Shown piece by piece: positions 23,841 through 35,365 of a DNA stretch of 64,000 nucleotides (positions are counted from its first letter, which is position 1; each line of letters starts with the position of its first letter). The notes under the pieces were generated by a model. That model was not told the origin of the DNA, did not search any database, and saw only the letters and a list, made by a program, of their open reading frames with translations. The DNA is from Coenobita brevimanus. Its lineage: Eukaryota > Arthropoda > Malacostraca > Decapoda > Coenobitidae. The position numbers and the translations under genes were made by a program. The DNA is taken from assembly GCA_032717465.1 (NCBI GenBank), contig CM064713.1, positions 8,780,339-8,844,338 on the forward strand, in the 5' to 3' direction.

Positions 23841-24110
23841 TGTGAGCGTTAACATGCTGGAGTAAGTCATGCTAATTCTCCTGTCTAACACTCTAACACT
23901 GTGTTTAAGGCTGCATAAGGACCTGGCAGCAGTGAGATAAGCTTGGATGTCGTCAGCCGTGCGGTCAATGTGGTATGTTGCTCCCGCGTGCTGTACCTCC
24001 CCGTCACAGTCACGTTGGAGGCAATCCCGTACCCATTCATCCAACTGACGTATTGAGGATCTCTTACTGTTGACTTGCCGTGGACATTGAACTTAAAATT
24101 CCTGTACAAC

Positions 24111-24826
<716 letters not shown>

Positions 24827-24864
24827 AATGTTGGAAAAACACATGTGTGTACCTGTGTGGGCAA

Positions 24865-25035
24865 TTTTTAGCGCTTTAGTCAGGTATCAAACCTGAGGGT
24901 CCTAGACAGGAGCCAGGTATCGTGTCGCTATATCACGGCGTGATGAAAGTTAATCTATGTGAAATTTATGAAGAGTCAGCCAAATCCACTATAGGAAGAC
25001 ATTTTTCAGCTCAAACCCAGATGATTACACATATT
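24865..25035 (-). repeat. tRNA-like SINE/MITE copy, left member of an inverted pair
   Basis: On the minus strand: CACGCCGTGATATAGCG, a B-box-like GGTTTGATACC and …GACTAAAGCGC. It matches the right copy over about 160 bp in inverted orientation. It has a tRNA-derived look but no intact cloverleaf, so I call a repeat rather than a tRNA gene. Confidence 0.6.
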
Positions 25036-25149
25036 TCAGAGTCACCTTTATTTTTGCTAAGCCTCATGCAACATGGCAAGCGACACAGTTTTAATCTATA
25101 GCAGCTAGTGCATGCGCCTTTATGTACGTTGGAGAAATACACATTACAT

Positions 25150-25315
25150 GTGTTGACGCCTGAGATCGTGCTGAAATAAATCTCCCTATAATGTATTCAC
25201 CTGATTCTTCATAGAGTTCTGGCGGCATAGCATTTGACACGCCGTGGCATAGTTACTTGGAGTTTTCCTCCAGACTAGGAGTCCCGGGTTCGATTTCCGA
25301 CTAAAGCAGTAAAAA
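25150..25315 (+). repeat. tRNA-like SINE/MITE copy, right member of an inverted pair
   Basis: Plus strand: CACGCCGTGGCATAGTTAC…GGGTTCGATTTCC…GACTAAAGC. A-box-like and B-box-like blocks are recognisable. About 120 bp upstream of the tRNA-like part also matches the left copy, so the unit is larger than the tRNA-like module. Confidence 0.62.
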
Positions 25316-25339
25316 ACCTATGTATCTATTCATTTATGT

Positions 25340-25640
25340 GTATCTGTGTTACGGTGAATTTGCGAAACCAGTGATTTGGCAAAATCTCCAGTTAGTTTGC
25401 AAACTCACCGAGAATCATATGATTGTGCGAAATTACCATCAATGTCCGGTTATTTTTCAAGATCTCCACAAAATCGGCGATTTTGCCAAACTGACTTTGT
25501 AAAATATCAAAAAATAACGGGGACTTTGCAAAATAACGGATCACCTTCTTGATTAGTTTGCAAAACTTTTAAATAGGCTCTGATATTTTGCTGAATCTCT
25601 ATTATGCTAGTCATTTATTTCAGAAAACTCCAACCAGGCT
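25340..25640. repeat. Degenerate 'tttgcaaaatc(a/t)cc' repeats
   Basis: Many short blocks of the type gcgaaa, tttggcaaaatctcc, tttgcaaactcaccg and cggcgattttgcc. A second block of the same style lies at about 34850-35050. No gene. Confidence 0.5.
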
Positions 25641-25909
25641 CTTTATTTATTATTATTTTTTATTTCCAGCGAAATCGCCAGTCTTCTACTCAATAAGTTT
25701 GAGGAAACATCGAAGAGACTCCGACAGACGTTCGATAAGTGTACAGTCACCTTGGATCTTGTAAATCTGTACCTACAAGTCTGTGAGGAATGTCAGTTGA
25801 AGAGGCAGTGCGCCAACAAGTCATCATGGTCAAATCATGACTTTCGAAAAACGAACTTACGGTAATATACTACAGCACTTTTCTTATGCCATACATTCAT
25901 AATAAGTAC

Positions 25910-26047
<138 letters not shown>

Positions 26048-26389
26048 CATATATATATAGACAGATAGATAGATACATACATACAATAGGCTCTCGATCT
26101 TCGATCGGTTTTTGGACAGAAAAAAATCAATCGAAATGTGATTTATCGAAGTGCGAATTGATAAACTTATGGGAAATAAATAAATGGGACCAGTGTGTCG
26201 CCGACAAACCTACATCAACTTTTACGTATACACTTATACCCACCCAAAATCATAACACAACCATATATTTGCTTATATTTAGTACATATTTACTTATTAT
26301 TAGCAATAAAAGCAAGAAATACAGGCTGCACACACGTTAATATAGAAAGAATGAAGCTCATGTGGTACAGTGTTGGGTTCCGAGACAAT

Positions 26390-26520
26390 TCACCATCAAG
26401 TTAATTCACCATCAGACAATTCGCCGTCAAAACATGGACGATTCCTGTCAGGACAATTTGCACCCTGGACGATTCCCCATCAGGACAATTTGCACCCTGG
26501 ACGATTCCCTGTCATTCTAT
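26390..26520. repeat. ~35-bp tandem repeats
   Basis: Two near-identical units 'ggacaatttgcaccctggac' followed by 'gattccc', preceded by more degenerate relatives (gacaattcgccgtcaaaa). No gene. Confidence 0.7.
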
Positions 26521-27142
26521 AAATATACTTATTCTTAATTAATCAATTCTTTAACAACTATATTTCAGGGGAATCCATCAGAGTCTGTGTTCAATAGTGT
26601 AGTGTTTGGATATAATTTATCGGTCGCACCTTCAGTCAATAATTAACTTGTTTCTTCCCTGTTGTAGTCACCTTTGAATTATGTTCTAGTGTCACCCACA
26701 GCTGTCTTCATTAATGATGGTGATCTGTCTTGTTATTGCTATGATGGTGAATTGACTGGACAGCGAATTGTCCTGACCAGTTCCGAGGTGGTGGTTGAGT
26801 CACTGTTGCCAGCCACCACTGCCACCCTCGCTGTCATCACTCATGCTCACCCTAACCCTGCTTGAGTGAACACCACCTTCCTTGTCCTTGTTCCAATTAC
26901 CATGGCCACTGCTGTTGATGCTTTCACTGCCTCCATCATCACAAAAATGATTTCAAACATTTGAATGAGGGCAAGCTTCACCAAGTGACCGGTAGGTGGC
27001 ATGACAGATGAACAGATGAGCATCGACTTGCACTCACAACCCAGCCTGAATGATCAAAGCACTACTTTTGAAATCGAAGCACGAAATTTGGATGAGCAGG
27101 CAAGTCCGATCGAAGTAAAATTAATCAAAGATTCAGAGCCTA

Positions 27143-27195
<53 letters not shown>

Positions 27196-28127
27196 CTCTC
27201 AGGCACAGTCACGCGATTCGCGTTCCATGTAGTTTGTCACAAAGAAGCACAGTCATGCGAATCGCGTTCCTGTGCAGAAAAAACGCCGTCAAAAGAAAAG
27301 TTTTCGGCTGATTTGCACCAAATTTTGGTGCGTTCCAGTGTGTGCATCTCTTTTCCGAGGTAAGCATTTGGCAACACTGTGATTGCTCTGATGAGACAAT
27401 GCATAGCAGAAATAGCTCATAACTCATGACTGGCCGGGCAGGAGAGTAGCGCAGCTGTCAGTGTCCCTTTAAACCCGCCATTTTCCCCCTCCCACCCGAG
27501 GCAGAAGCCATTATTGAAATATTGTGATTGTACAGTGTTTTTGACTATAATGTGAAGTGACTGTGTCTATGGAACATAGATATATTGTCTGTAAATCATT
27601 GGGGCCCGTTATCAGCCGTTAAGCCTACAGGCAGGAGTGTGGTTTGTTATAACAGGGTTTCCACTCTGCTTCACCCTGCCCTGCCCATAAATGATGTGAG
27701 TATTTTACCTTTATATAGTGAAGCCAATACTTATATTTGTGAAACATGTAGTGCCTGGATTGGTGAAATAACTGACCTACCATAGCAGGCATTATGCATG
27801 CCATAGAGATAAGCAACAGTTGCTAAGGAAACAGGCAGTTACGTACGCCATAGGGTCGGGAATAATAGACAAGGTTGGGATGGAATCATGTGATAGTGTT
27901 TTATATTGCTATGGTTTTGTGTGAAATACACATATAAAATAGTGCAGCGAGTGTTCACAGAGAAATATTTCGTGCATTGACTGACTTAGCTAAAACATAG
28001 CGCAAGTGTCAGAGACAAGAAATATGCCACAGCCACATATACATACTGTAGGTATGTCGTGAAGAAATCTATTGTGTGCATCGCATGTTTTTTAGGCAAA
28101 TGTATCGCAAGGAGAGAAGAAAATACG

Positions 28128-28197
<70 letters not shown>

Positions 28198-28575
28198 CCA
28201 CTACATAACTCCTCATCTTCAAGCTACTGCCAGCATCTCAACCCCCTGGAGGAAGTGAGTTATCCATATTTTGTTGGTTTGTATATTGACCTATTTCTAT
28301 AGTTCAATATTTTTTACACAAATAAGTAATGTTTTTTACATACACACAAATGGGATGGAAGAGAGTTCAGCTTTAGTATCAGAACCAAGGAAAAAGACTA
28401 GTGGTCATGTCGAGTTTCTGACAGCACTATCAAAAACCTTATGATATTTTACGTGCATACTATGAGTAAAAAAAGACAATAATAAAACATAACTAACGAA
28501 AATATGTAGCCGTGGGTGTGACAGGGAAAGAATATTTTTTATCTCGAGTGCGGATGAGGAGGAGTATTCTACGTT
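26521..28575. other. No gene recognised; microsatellites
   Basis: Contains (TA)n at 27147-27193 and (AC)n at 28129-28193. Two related short blocks (cagtcacgcgattcgcgttcc and cagtcatgcgaatcgcgttcc) occur at about 27,207 and 27,251. Open frames here lack recognisable features. Confidence 0.5.
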
Positions 28576-29049
28576 TGTCGTCCAATTACTCCAAAACTAT
28601 TGGACATATCGATTTCCCGTAAGAACCATGATAAAGAGTAGTAAATTCTACGTATGTTCATTTGCAGAATATAAGCCTTTGGGAGCATTTTCTGTTGGGA
28701 AAGTTGGGGGAACAGACTGTTTTGGTAAAGTCAAAAAAGCTCGGAGGAGTAATCTCATTTTGTCGGCCAATTACTCGAAAACTATTGGACGTATCGATTT
28801 CCTGTAAGAACCATGATAAAGAGCAGTAAATTGTACGTATGTACAAGATATAACAATGTAATATCTTTGAAAAGAATTCGTTGTCACGTAGGCAGGAATA
28901 TTGCGTGTGGTGTGCATACATCATGAAAGTGATGTACAGACGTGAGTTCCCAGTCGTTTTTGGCGATTTACTCGAAAACTATGAGGCGTATCGAAACCAT
29001 TTTTAGGTCATTAGAAAGCTCGTGAAATTCTGCATAATATTATGCAACA
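28576..29049. repeat. Unknown ~185-200-bp repeat, three tandem units
   Basis: Units start at about 28576, 28761 and 28961, each with 'attactc(g/c)aaaactat' then (in the first two) a run containing tatcgatttcc and aagaaccatgataaagag, then 'aaattctac/aaattctgc'. A fourth related unit appears at about 31708-31810, after the LINE at 29050-31645, which therefore split the array. Confidence 0.72.
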
Positions 29050-31645
29050 AAAACTTCTACGATGGAACACATTCTGTCTATTTCTCCTTTCTCTGAAATC
29101 TCCATTCTTGGAGATTTCAATGTTCACCACCACCTTTGGCTCTCCTCTCCTTTCACTGATCCACCTGGTGAACAAGCCTACATCTTTTCTATCCTTAATG
29201 ACCTAGAGCAGCTTGTACAGCACCCTACCCGTATCCCTGACCGCCTTCGAGAGAGCTCCAACATACTTGACCTCTTCCTCACAACTAATCCTTCTGCTTA
29301 CACTGTTAATCTTTTCTCTCCGTTGGGCTCCTCCGATCACAACCTTATTACCTTAACCTGTCCTATCACTCCGGTACGGCCAGTGGACCCTCCAGGGAAA
29401 CGTCGTCTGTGGCATTTTGGAGCTGTGGACTGGGAGGCCCTCAGGCAGTATTTCTTTGATTTTCCCTGGAATGATTATTGCTTCCATGGCCGTGAGCCAT
29501 CTGAGTGTGCCTTGCGCATTATGGAGGTTATTCTATCGGGCATGGAAGCATACATTCCTTTCTCATATCCTTTGACTAACGCAAGAAAGCCTTGGTTTAA
29601 TCACGCTTGTTCTAATGCTGTCCGCAACAAGGAGAAGGCCTACAAAAGGTACCGGAGCCAACCCACCCCTGAATCACATAATCTTTATGTTTCTGCCCGG
29701 AATCGTGCTAAGTCTGTTCTTCGCTCTACTAAAAATAATTTCATCCATACTAAATGCTCTCAACTCTCCAACTCGAATTCTTCCCGCTCCTTCTGGCACC
29801 TTGCCAAAAATCTTTCTAACAACTTTACCTCATCATCCTTCCCTCCTCTTTTCTACTCTGATGGTTCTGTAGCTATTTCTTCTACTGATAAAGCAGATCT
29901 CTTCGCACAGACTTTCTCCTCCAATTCCACCTTAGACGATTCTGGTGCTGTTCCTCCATCACTTCCCCCCTCTGACTTCCTCATGGCTGACATTAAAATT
30001 TCTTCAGTTGATGTATTTTCTGCCATCACTGGCCTCAATACTAACAAGGCATATGGGCCTGATGGGGTCCCTCCTGTTGTTCTCAAGAACTGTGCTTCTG
30101 TGCTTACACCCTGCCTAGGCAAACTATTTAGCCTTTGTCTGTCAACTTGTACCTTTCCTTCTTGCTGGAAGTTTGCTCTCATTCAGCCAGTCCCAAAGAA
30201 GGGTGACCACTCCCAACCCTCCAACTATCGTCCAATTGCTTTAACGTCCTGTATTTCAAAAGTTTTCGAGTCAATTCTTAATAGAAAAATTTTAAGGCAT
30301 CTTTCCTATCACAACCTTCTTTCCGATCGTCAGTATGGGTTCCGTCAGGGACGCTCCACTGGCGATCTTCTCACCTACCTTTCAGACTCCTGGTCATCCT
30401 CCTTTCGGGACTTTGGCGAAAGCTTTGCCATTGCACTTGACATCTCAAAGGCTTTCGATCGAGTCTGGCATAAATCTTTAATTTCCAAACTGCCCTCCTA
30501 CGGTTTCTATCCTTCTATCTGTGCCTTCATCGCTAGCTTCCTTTCTGGTCGTTCTATAGCCGCTGTTGTAGACGGCCATCGTTCTTCTCCTAGATCTATC
30601 AACTGTGGTGTTCCTCAGGGCTCTGTCCTATCACCAACTCTCTTCCTTTTATTCATCAATGATCTTCTAAGCTGTACATCTAACCCTATCCACTCATACA
30701 CTGATGACTCCACCCTTCACCTTTCCATTCGGTTCCCGCAACGCCCATCTCAACAGTTACTTCAAGAAACAAGGGATGAGGCTATGGCACACCTAATGTC
30801 TGACTTGGCTTATATCTCTGACTGGGGTAAAAATAATATGGTTGTCTTTAATGCATCTAAGACTCAGTTCTTACACCTATCAACCCGACAAAATCTTCCA
30901 CAGGTATACCCACTAATGTTTAATAATATTCAGCTTAATCCTGCATCATCCTTGAACATGCTTGGGGTTTCATTTACTCGGGACTTATCTTGGAAAGATC
31001 ATATTACATCTCTTGTAAAATCTGCTTCCAAGAGATTGGGTGTGCTAAGCCGACTCCGCTCTTTCTTGACCCCTGCACAATTGTTGACTCTATACAGGGG
31101 TTTTATCCGCCCCTGTGTGGAGTACAACTCTCATGTGTGGGGAGGCTCCCCACATACAGCTCTTCTCAATAGGGTGGAGGCAAAGACTTTTCGTCTCATT
31201 AACTCTCCTCCTCTTACTGACTCCCTTCAACCTCTGTCTCTTCGCCGCACTGTTGCATCTTTATCTCTTTTCTATCGCTACTTTAATGGTCACTGCTCCT
31301 CTGAACTGTCTGCTTGCATTCCTCCACCTCTACGACGGGCGCGTAGCACCCGTCTGGCAGCAAACTCTCATCCCTTTTCTGTCCAACTCTCTAATGCAAG
31401 AGTTAACCGTTACTCCCAGTCTTTCATTAATGCAACAGGTCAGCTCTGGAACTGCCTCCCTCTGTCTGTATTTCCTGCTGCCTATGATCTCCAGTCTTTC
31501 AAACGTAGTGTGTCCAGGCATCTCAAAATGATCAGATCTTGAATTTGGCTCTCTATTGTATTTTGTTTTTCTCTTGGAGGGAACTGTTACTGCGGGCTCA
31601 TGGCCTTTGGTTCCTTCTTCCTCGCATTAAAAAAAAAAAAAAAAA
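29050..31645 (+). mobile_element. 5'-truncated jockey-type LINE with intact ORF and poly(A)
   Basis: Begins mid-endonuclease and ends in a 17-bp A run at about 31629-31645, about 90 bp after the ORF stop. The uninterrupted ORF and clean tail point to a recent insertion. It sits inside the ~190-bp repeat array. I could not settle a target-site duplication. Confidence 0.85.
29062..31542 (+). CDS. LINE endonuclease (partial)-reverse transcriptase, 826 residues, open
   Basis: An ATG falls at 29062, but homology probably began further upstream before truncation: the first motif is the endonuclease [14 protein letters not shown] (residues about 12-26), then NILDLFLTT and the catalytic [10 protein letters not shown] (about residues 88-98). 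[84 protein letters not shown] and SYTDDSTLH. The catalytic box is YTDD rather than the usual YADD/FADD. The C-terminus has [10 protein letters not shown] and [11 protein letters not shown], as in jockey/I relatives. No stop or frameshift over 2.48 kb. With half the endonuclease missing it is not expected to move by itself. Confidence 0.88.
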   Translation: MEHILSISPFSEISILGDFNVHHHLWLSSPFTDPPGEQAYIFSILNDLEQLVQHPTRIPDRLRESSNILDLFLTTNPSAYTVNLFSPLGSSDHNLITLTCPITPVRPVDPPGKRRLWHFGAVDWEALRQYFFDFPWNDYCFHGREPSECALRIMEVILSGMEAYIPFSYPLTNARKPWFNHACSNAVRNKEKAYKRYRSQPTPESHNLYVSARNRAKSVLRSTKNNFIHTKCSQLSNSNSSRSFWHLAKNLSNNFTSSSFPPLFYSDGSVAISSTDKADLFAQTFSSNSTLDDSGAVPPSLPPSDFLMADIKISSVDVFSAITGLNTNKAYGPDGVPPVVLKNCASVLTPCLGKLFSLCLSTCTFPSCWKFALIQPVPKKGDHSQPSNYRPIALTSCISKVFESILNRKILRHLSYHNLLSDRQYGFRQGRSTGDLLTYLSDSWSSSFRDFGESFAIALDISKAFDRVWHKSLISKLPSYGFYPSICAFIASFLSGRSIAAVVDGHRSSPRSINCGVPQGSVLSPTLFLLFINDLLSCTSNPIHSYTDDSTLHLSIRFPQRPSQQLLQETRDEAMAHLMSDLAYISDWGKNNMVVFNASKTQFLHLSTRQNLPQVYPLMFNNIQLNPASSLNMLGVSFTRDLSWKDHITSLVKSASKRLGVLSRLRSFLTPAQLLTLYRGFIRPCVEYNSHVWGGSPHTALLNRVEAKTFRLINSPPLTDSLQPLSLRRTVASLSLFYRYFNGHCSSELSACIPPPLRRARSTRLAANSHPFSVQLSNARVNRYSQSFINATGQLWNCLPLSVFPAAYDLQSFKRSVSRHLKMIRS

Positions 31646-31689
31646 TGTGCGAGAAAAGTTCAGATTTACAGCTCCTTGTTTTTTGTTTC

Positions 31690-31850
31690 AAAAATGGCTT
31701 TCAGTTTTTGGCTATTTTCTCGAAAACTACAAATCATACCACAAACGGATTTGTCTCTTTGGAAAGCTGATGAAATTCTCTATCAAAACTTCTAATAACA
31801 TTTTCCTGTATGATGGAAAACATTCGAATGGTGATGTTGGGAAGTGAAGT
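31690..31850. repeat. Fourth unit of the ~190-bp repeat, beyond the LINE
   Basis: 'ggctattttctcgaaaactac' at about 31709 and 'ggaaagctgatgaaattct' match the unit at 28961 (tttactcgaaaactat; agaaagctcgtgaaattct). Confidence 0.6.
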
Positions 31851-32066
31851 TGATGTAGCATAATGTTTAATTACGGGTGCCTAATGTTGTTTTACTCGTG
31901 TTTTCCTGTTTTTTGTGTGGTCCTTATCAGCTAGAAGAAGCATCGACGAATAAGATGACATAGGTTTCATGGCAGTATATTGATGTTTGGGTGGCTAAAA
32001 TAAAGAGAAAATAAATATTATTTGCTGTGTGCAGGCAGCAGGTCCAGGCTGCCTTGCAGAAAAAAT

Positions 32067-32210
<144 letters not shown>

Positions 32211-33457
32211 CAGGGTGATGCAGAAAAAACACCCACATTTCAAAAGTAAATTTTAAAAAATGGTTAAAGATAATCAAAATATTATTTGCACACATGAAAC
32301 TTCATTTAATACAGTTTTTATTCATGTTTTAAAGGCTGCCATGGCTCAATGGGTCATGTCGGGTGGAACAGCAGCTACCTCCTGCTGAATAGCAACCTTA
32401 TGGGCTTCAAGAGTTTGGGGTCAATGAGTATACACTTGTGATTTAAGGTAGCCCCACAGGAAAAAATCACAGTGGGCGAGGTCATGGGAACTGGCCGGTC
32501 GCCCAACATCGCCACACAACGAGATCACCCAATCCGAAACATTTCCCTCAGCACTTGCAATGATCTTTGAGCTGTGTGTGCCGTAGCTCCATCTTGCTGA
32601 AGCCACACACCGAGTTCTTCAAGCTCAAGGTATTCGAGTTGTGACCTTAGAAAGTTTTCGTGCATATCAACGTAGTGGTCAGAAGTTATGGTAACAGTTA
32701 CACCACCCTCTCCAAAGAAATAAGCACCCACGATGCCAACATTGGCAACAGCACACCACACAGTCACTCGATCGGAGTGCAACAGTCATTCATGTAGCAT
32801 GCGAGGGTTGTCTTCAGACAAATAGTGAAAATTTTGTTTGTTTACAGAGCCACTCAAATGAAAATGAGCTTCATCACTGCACAAGAGAACAGCATCTTCT
32901 GGAACACGTTGCAGAATGTTCTCGCATAACTCCCTGCAGCTTATCCAGTCTCTCACATTGAGTTCTTGCACAACCATCATTTTGTATGGATGGAAGTGAA
33001 GGTCTTTGTGCAAGATTCTCCTTGCAGTTCCTCAGGATATCCCTACAGCTAAAGTATGCTTCTGCGCAGAATGTCTCGGAGACTGTGCAACAGATCACCT
33101 CAATGCTTCAATATTCTCAGACGTACGAGCGCTCCTAGGTCGACCAGGTGATTTTCTTTTTAAAGCTGAGCCTGTTGCCCTCAAATTCTCAACCCACTGC
33201 AAGATGGTTATCCGATCTGGAACGTTTTGGTTCCGTGGAATGCTGAAACGTCTTCGAAAGGCCCTCTGCATGGCGATCACGGAACGGTTGTTTGTGAAGA
33301 ACTCTTTGACAGCAAACGCATGGTGTGTTCCCGACCACACCATGTTGGCGACTGAGGACAGTTGGGGTTGGGCTACCAACAGACCCTAGCCCCGCCCCTC
33401 CCGCCTCACTACTGCCAGTGCTACCGCGTTTCGAAATGTGGGAGTTTTTGGGGGGTC

Positions 33458-33463
<6 letters not shown>
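32211..33463 (-). mobile_element. Mariner-type DNA transposon in (TA)n
   Basis: Imperfect terminal inverted repeats: left CAGGGTGATGCAGAAAAAAC then ACCCACATTTC; right (complement) TAGGGTGACC…AAAAACTCCCACATTTC. TA flanks both sides. (TA)n lies on both outer edges (32070-32210 and 33462-33495), consistent with insertion at a TA inside a TA microsatellite. Confidence 0.88.
32421..33345 (-). pseudogene. Mariner transposase (about DD37D), broken
   Basis: Probably starts at the ATG near 33345 (MVWSGTHHAFAVKEFF). A helix-turn-helix region follows (DRITILQWVENLRATGS, then RKSPGRPRSARTSENIEALR). Catalytic blocks: LLCSDEAHFHLSG (first Asp), VWLQQDGATAHTAQ (second Asp) and ASSHDLAHCDFFLWGYLK (third Asp). 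Counting residues gives about 37 between the second and third Asp. A frameshift lies near 33,030-33,090, a stop replaces a codon at about 32,785, and another break falls near 32,525-32,560. The catalytic residues themselves remain, so only the frame is damaged. Confidence 0.82.

Positions 33464-33495
<32 letters not shown>
33462..33495. repeat. (TA)n microsatellite right of the mariner
   Basis: Continuation of the TA tract beyond the mariner's right end. Confidence 0.93.
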
Positions 33496-33498
<3 letters not shown>

Positions 33499-33953
33499 GA
33501 TGTGCCGTTACCAAGATGTTGGCCGATACTGATACCCACTTTTCAGCCGATACTGATATCGATACTCCGATACTAACAAATGGCCGATACTTTGCCGATA
33601 TCGATACCGATACCGATACTTTATAATTTTTATTTTATTGATTTGATTTGATTTTGATTTATTTGATGCCGGTAACGTGAGTGTTGTTAATGCAGGAGCA
33701 ATGTAGTAATCGATATAAATTATTAATATATGATAATGTTACAACATACATGTTATTATAATGTAATATCATAATCATCTGTTTATCAGTGTCATGAAAC
33801 ATGAGAGTCTTGAATCACATAATAAACCGGAAAAGTATCAGAGTATCGGCCATATTTTTACCTTGCTGATACCGATACCGACACTACAAAAAAAGGCCGA
33901 TACTGCCGATACCGATACCGATACTCTCTCTGCATATATATATGCAGAGAGAG
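33496..33953. repeat. CCGATAC-rich MITE-like repeat with terminal hairpin
   Basis: Both ends are dense in ccgatac/cgataccgatac units (33,520-33,625 and 33,840-33,925) around an AT-rich centre (33,626-33,840). Such GATACC-rich ends resemble subterminal repeats of some hAT-type elements; no transposase is present. A 30-bp perfect palindrome (CTCTCTCTGCATATAT and its complement) closes the right side at 33924-33953. Confidence 0.6.
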
Positions 33954-33959
33954 AGAGAG

Positions 33960-35344
33960 AGAGAGTTTGATCTGACTGTTATGCAAAGTCAGCAGGACAG
34001 GGAGTTTCTGCTTCATTCTAAATTACCAACATTACATGTTGATGTCTGTATGCCTCCGACCTTTGTAGACGAAGACTGCTGAGGAGGTGGCCTACCACAT
34101 GGTGGACTGCGTAAAGTAGCTCCTCATATCCTAGAACCAGACCATGGCTCAGCATCTGCGAACAAGGTATGCTCAGGCAATTTGGGGAAAGGGTATGACA
34201 AACAAACCATGATCTAAAGTACCATATTGCAGGTTCTCATGTTTCGTCCTATCTTGTTTTGGTGGCTGAAGTAGACCTGACTCCCTGACTCTGTGACCAG
34301 GGTGCAAGTTGGTCCATGGCAAGCCAAACCATTCACAGTTGCAGGGCTCTGTGAAGAGAATCAACAATGATGTCGAAGCCCTACTTACCTGCTGGCAAAA
34401 AGATAACACTATAAGAGGGGATGTCGGACAGAAACCACGTTTTTGGATCGCCATGACAAATCTGCCAGGCGAGGCAAGGGAAACTTTGTGGATGCAGCAG
34501 CAGCTTGCTGAAGCATTACACTGTGACACTGAAGGTGTGCCTCAGGAAAAGTAGACAAGTCTTCATGAAGCTGCAAATGCGGACTCCATGGGGTATTGGT
34601 AATGATTTATCAAGTTCGGACGCTCGAGTTTTTGCCAAGACAATTGTTGCAAGCGCATTAAAAGTAACAGCTTGTGCAACAGCCGATGCAAGTGCAGTTT
34701 TGCATGTCTGATATGCATCATCACAGTAGCTTAGAGTCAAAGATGAAATTGCCTTAGAAATAAAATACAGTAACACAACGCACATGTACCAATTGTTCCA
34801 TTCATTCCTCCAGCTGTTCGGTGGCTTTTTATTCTTTATGACTAGATTACTGGCGGTTTCGCAAATACCCAAGTCAGTCAGAAGATTTTGCAAACCCACC
34901 GAGAAGATGGTCGGTTATCTTGCTACGTCCCCGGTTTTTTCTGTGATTTCACAAATGCACTGAGAAAATATCGGTACTTTTGAAACACCACCGGTTTCCC
35001 GGGATGTTGCGAAACTACGGGACATTGACGGAAATTTCGCAGATTCAAGTGGCTGTTGATGAATTGTAAACCAAGCAGGGATTCAGTTAAATCACCGACT
35101 TCTACACTACAATTGAAAAATGACTATTATAGTTTTACGTATTCTCCTTGGGATCGCTGCAGAGGACATCTTCCGTAAGAGTCTTAGTATGAATAACAGG
35201 AAAATTACTATATCACAGGATGACGTGTTTACTGATACATGAAACCACTACTACGAACAGCGATACTTTTTTGTTTTTTTCCAGACAATGGTCTGACCCT
35301 AAATTCCGTTGATTTCACCCGTCTCGGTTGTGTGCTTAATTACA
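33960..35344. other. No gene recognised
   Basis: An 81-codon open frame at 34309-34554 has no motif I recognise. From about 34,850 to 35,050 lies a degenerate block of ttttgcaaa/ttcacaaatgcac/tttcgcag repeats like that at 25.3-25.6 kb. Confidence 0.45.
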
Positions 35345-35365
35345 AATTTTCAATCAATCAATCAA

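Larger units (their letters stand above)
5372..24110 (-). mobile_element. Old I/jockey-type LINE on the minus strand, split by Pao and piggyBac insertions
   Basis: Three collinear minus-strand pieces: about 24110-22848 (linker and RT fingers/palm), 18945-18493 (after the YADD motif) and 6474-5372 (C-terminus, 3' UTR and a short GATGCT-type tail at about 5372-5390, complement of catcagcatcagcatc). Removing the piggyBac and its TTAA restores …HAISAYQLI INIAKLKC… across the gap. The 3' piece carries the protein-like run VTVQRILQDVVREDLHLLK (about 5,770-5,830). The 5' limit is uncertain. All pieces are heavily decayed, so this is among the oldest layers of the nest. Confidence 0.7.

Noticed and set aside
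25226..25310. Functional tRNA gene
   Set aside because: A- and B-box-like sequences are present, but acceptor and anticodon stems do not pair convincingly and a diverged inverted copy lies nearby, so it is a tRNA-like repeat.
27001..27363. 120-codon open frame on the plus strand
   Set aside because: Runs through a (TA)n microsatellite (Tyr-Ile repeats) with no recognisable domain.
34309..34554. 81-codon open frame (MVHGKPNHSQLQGSVKRIN…)
   Set aside because: No motif recognised and no splice or element context; length is unremarkable by chance. A protein search would decide.
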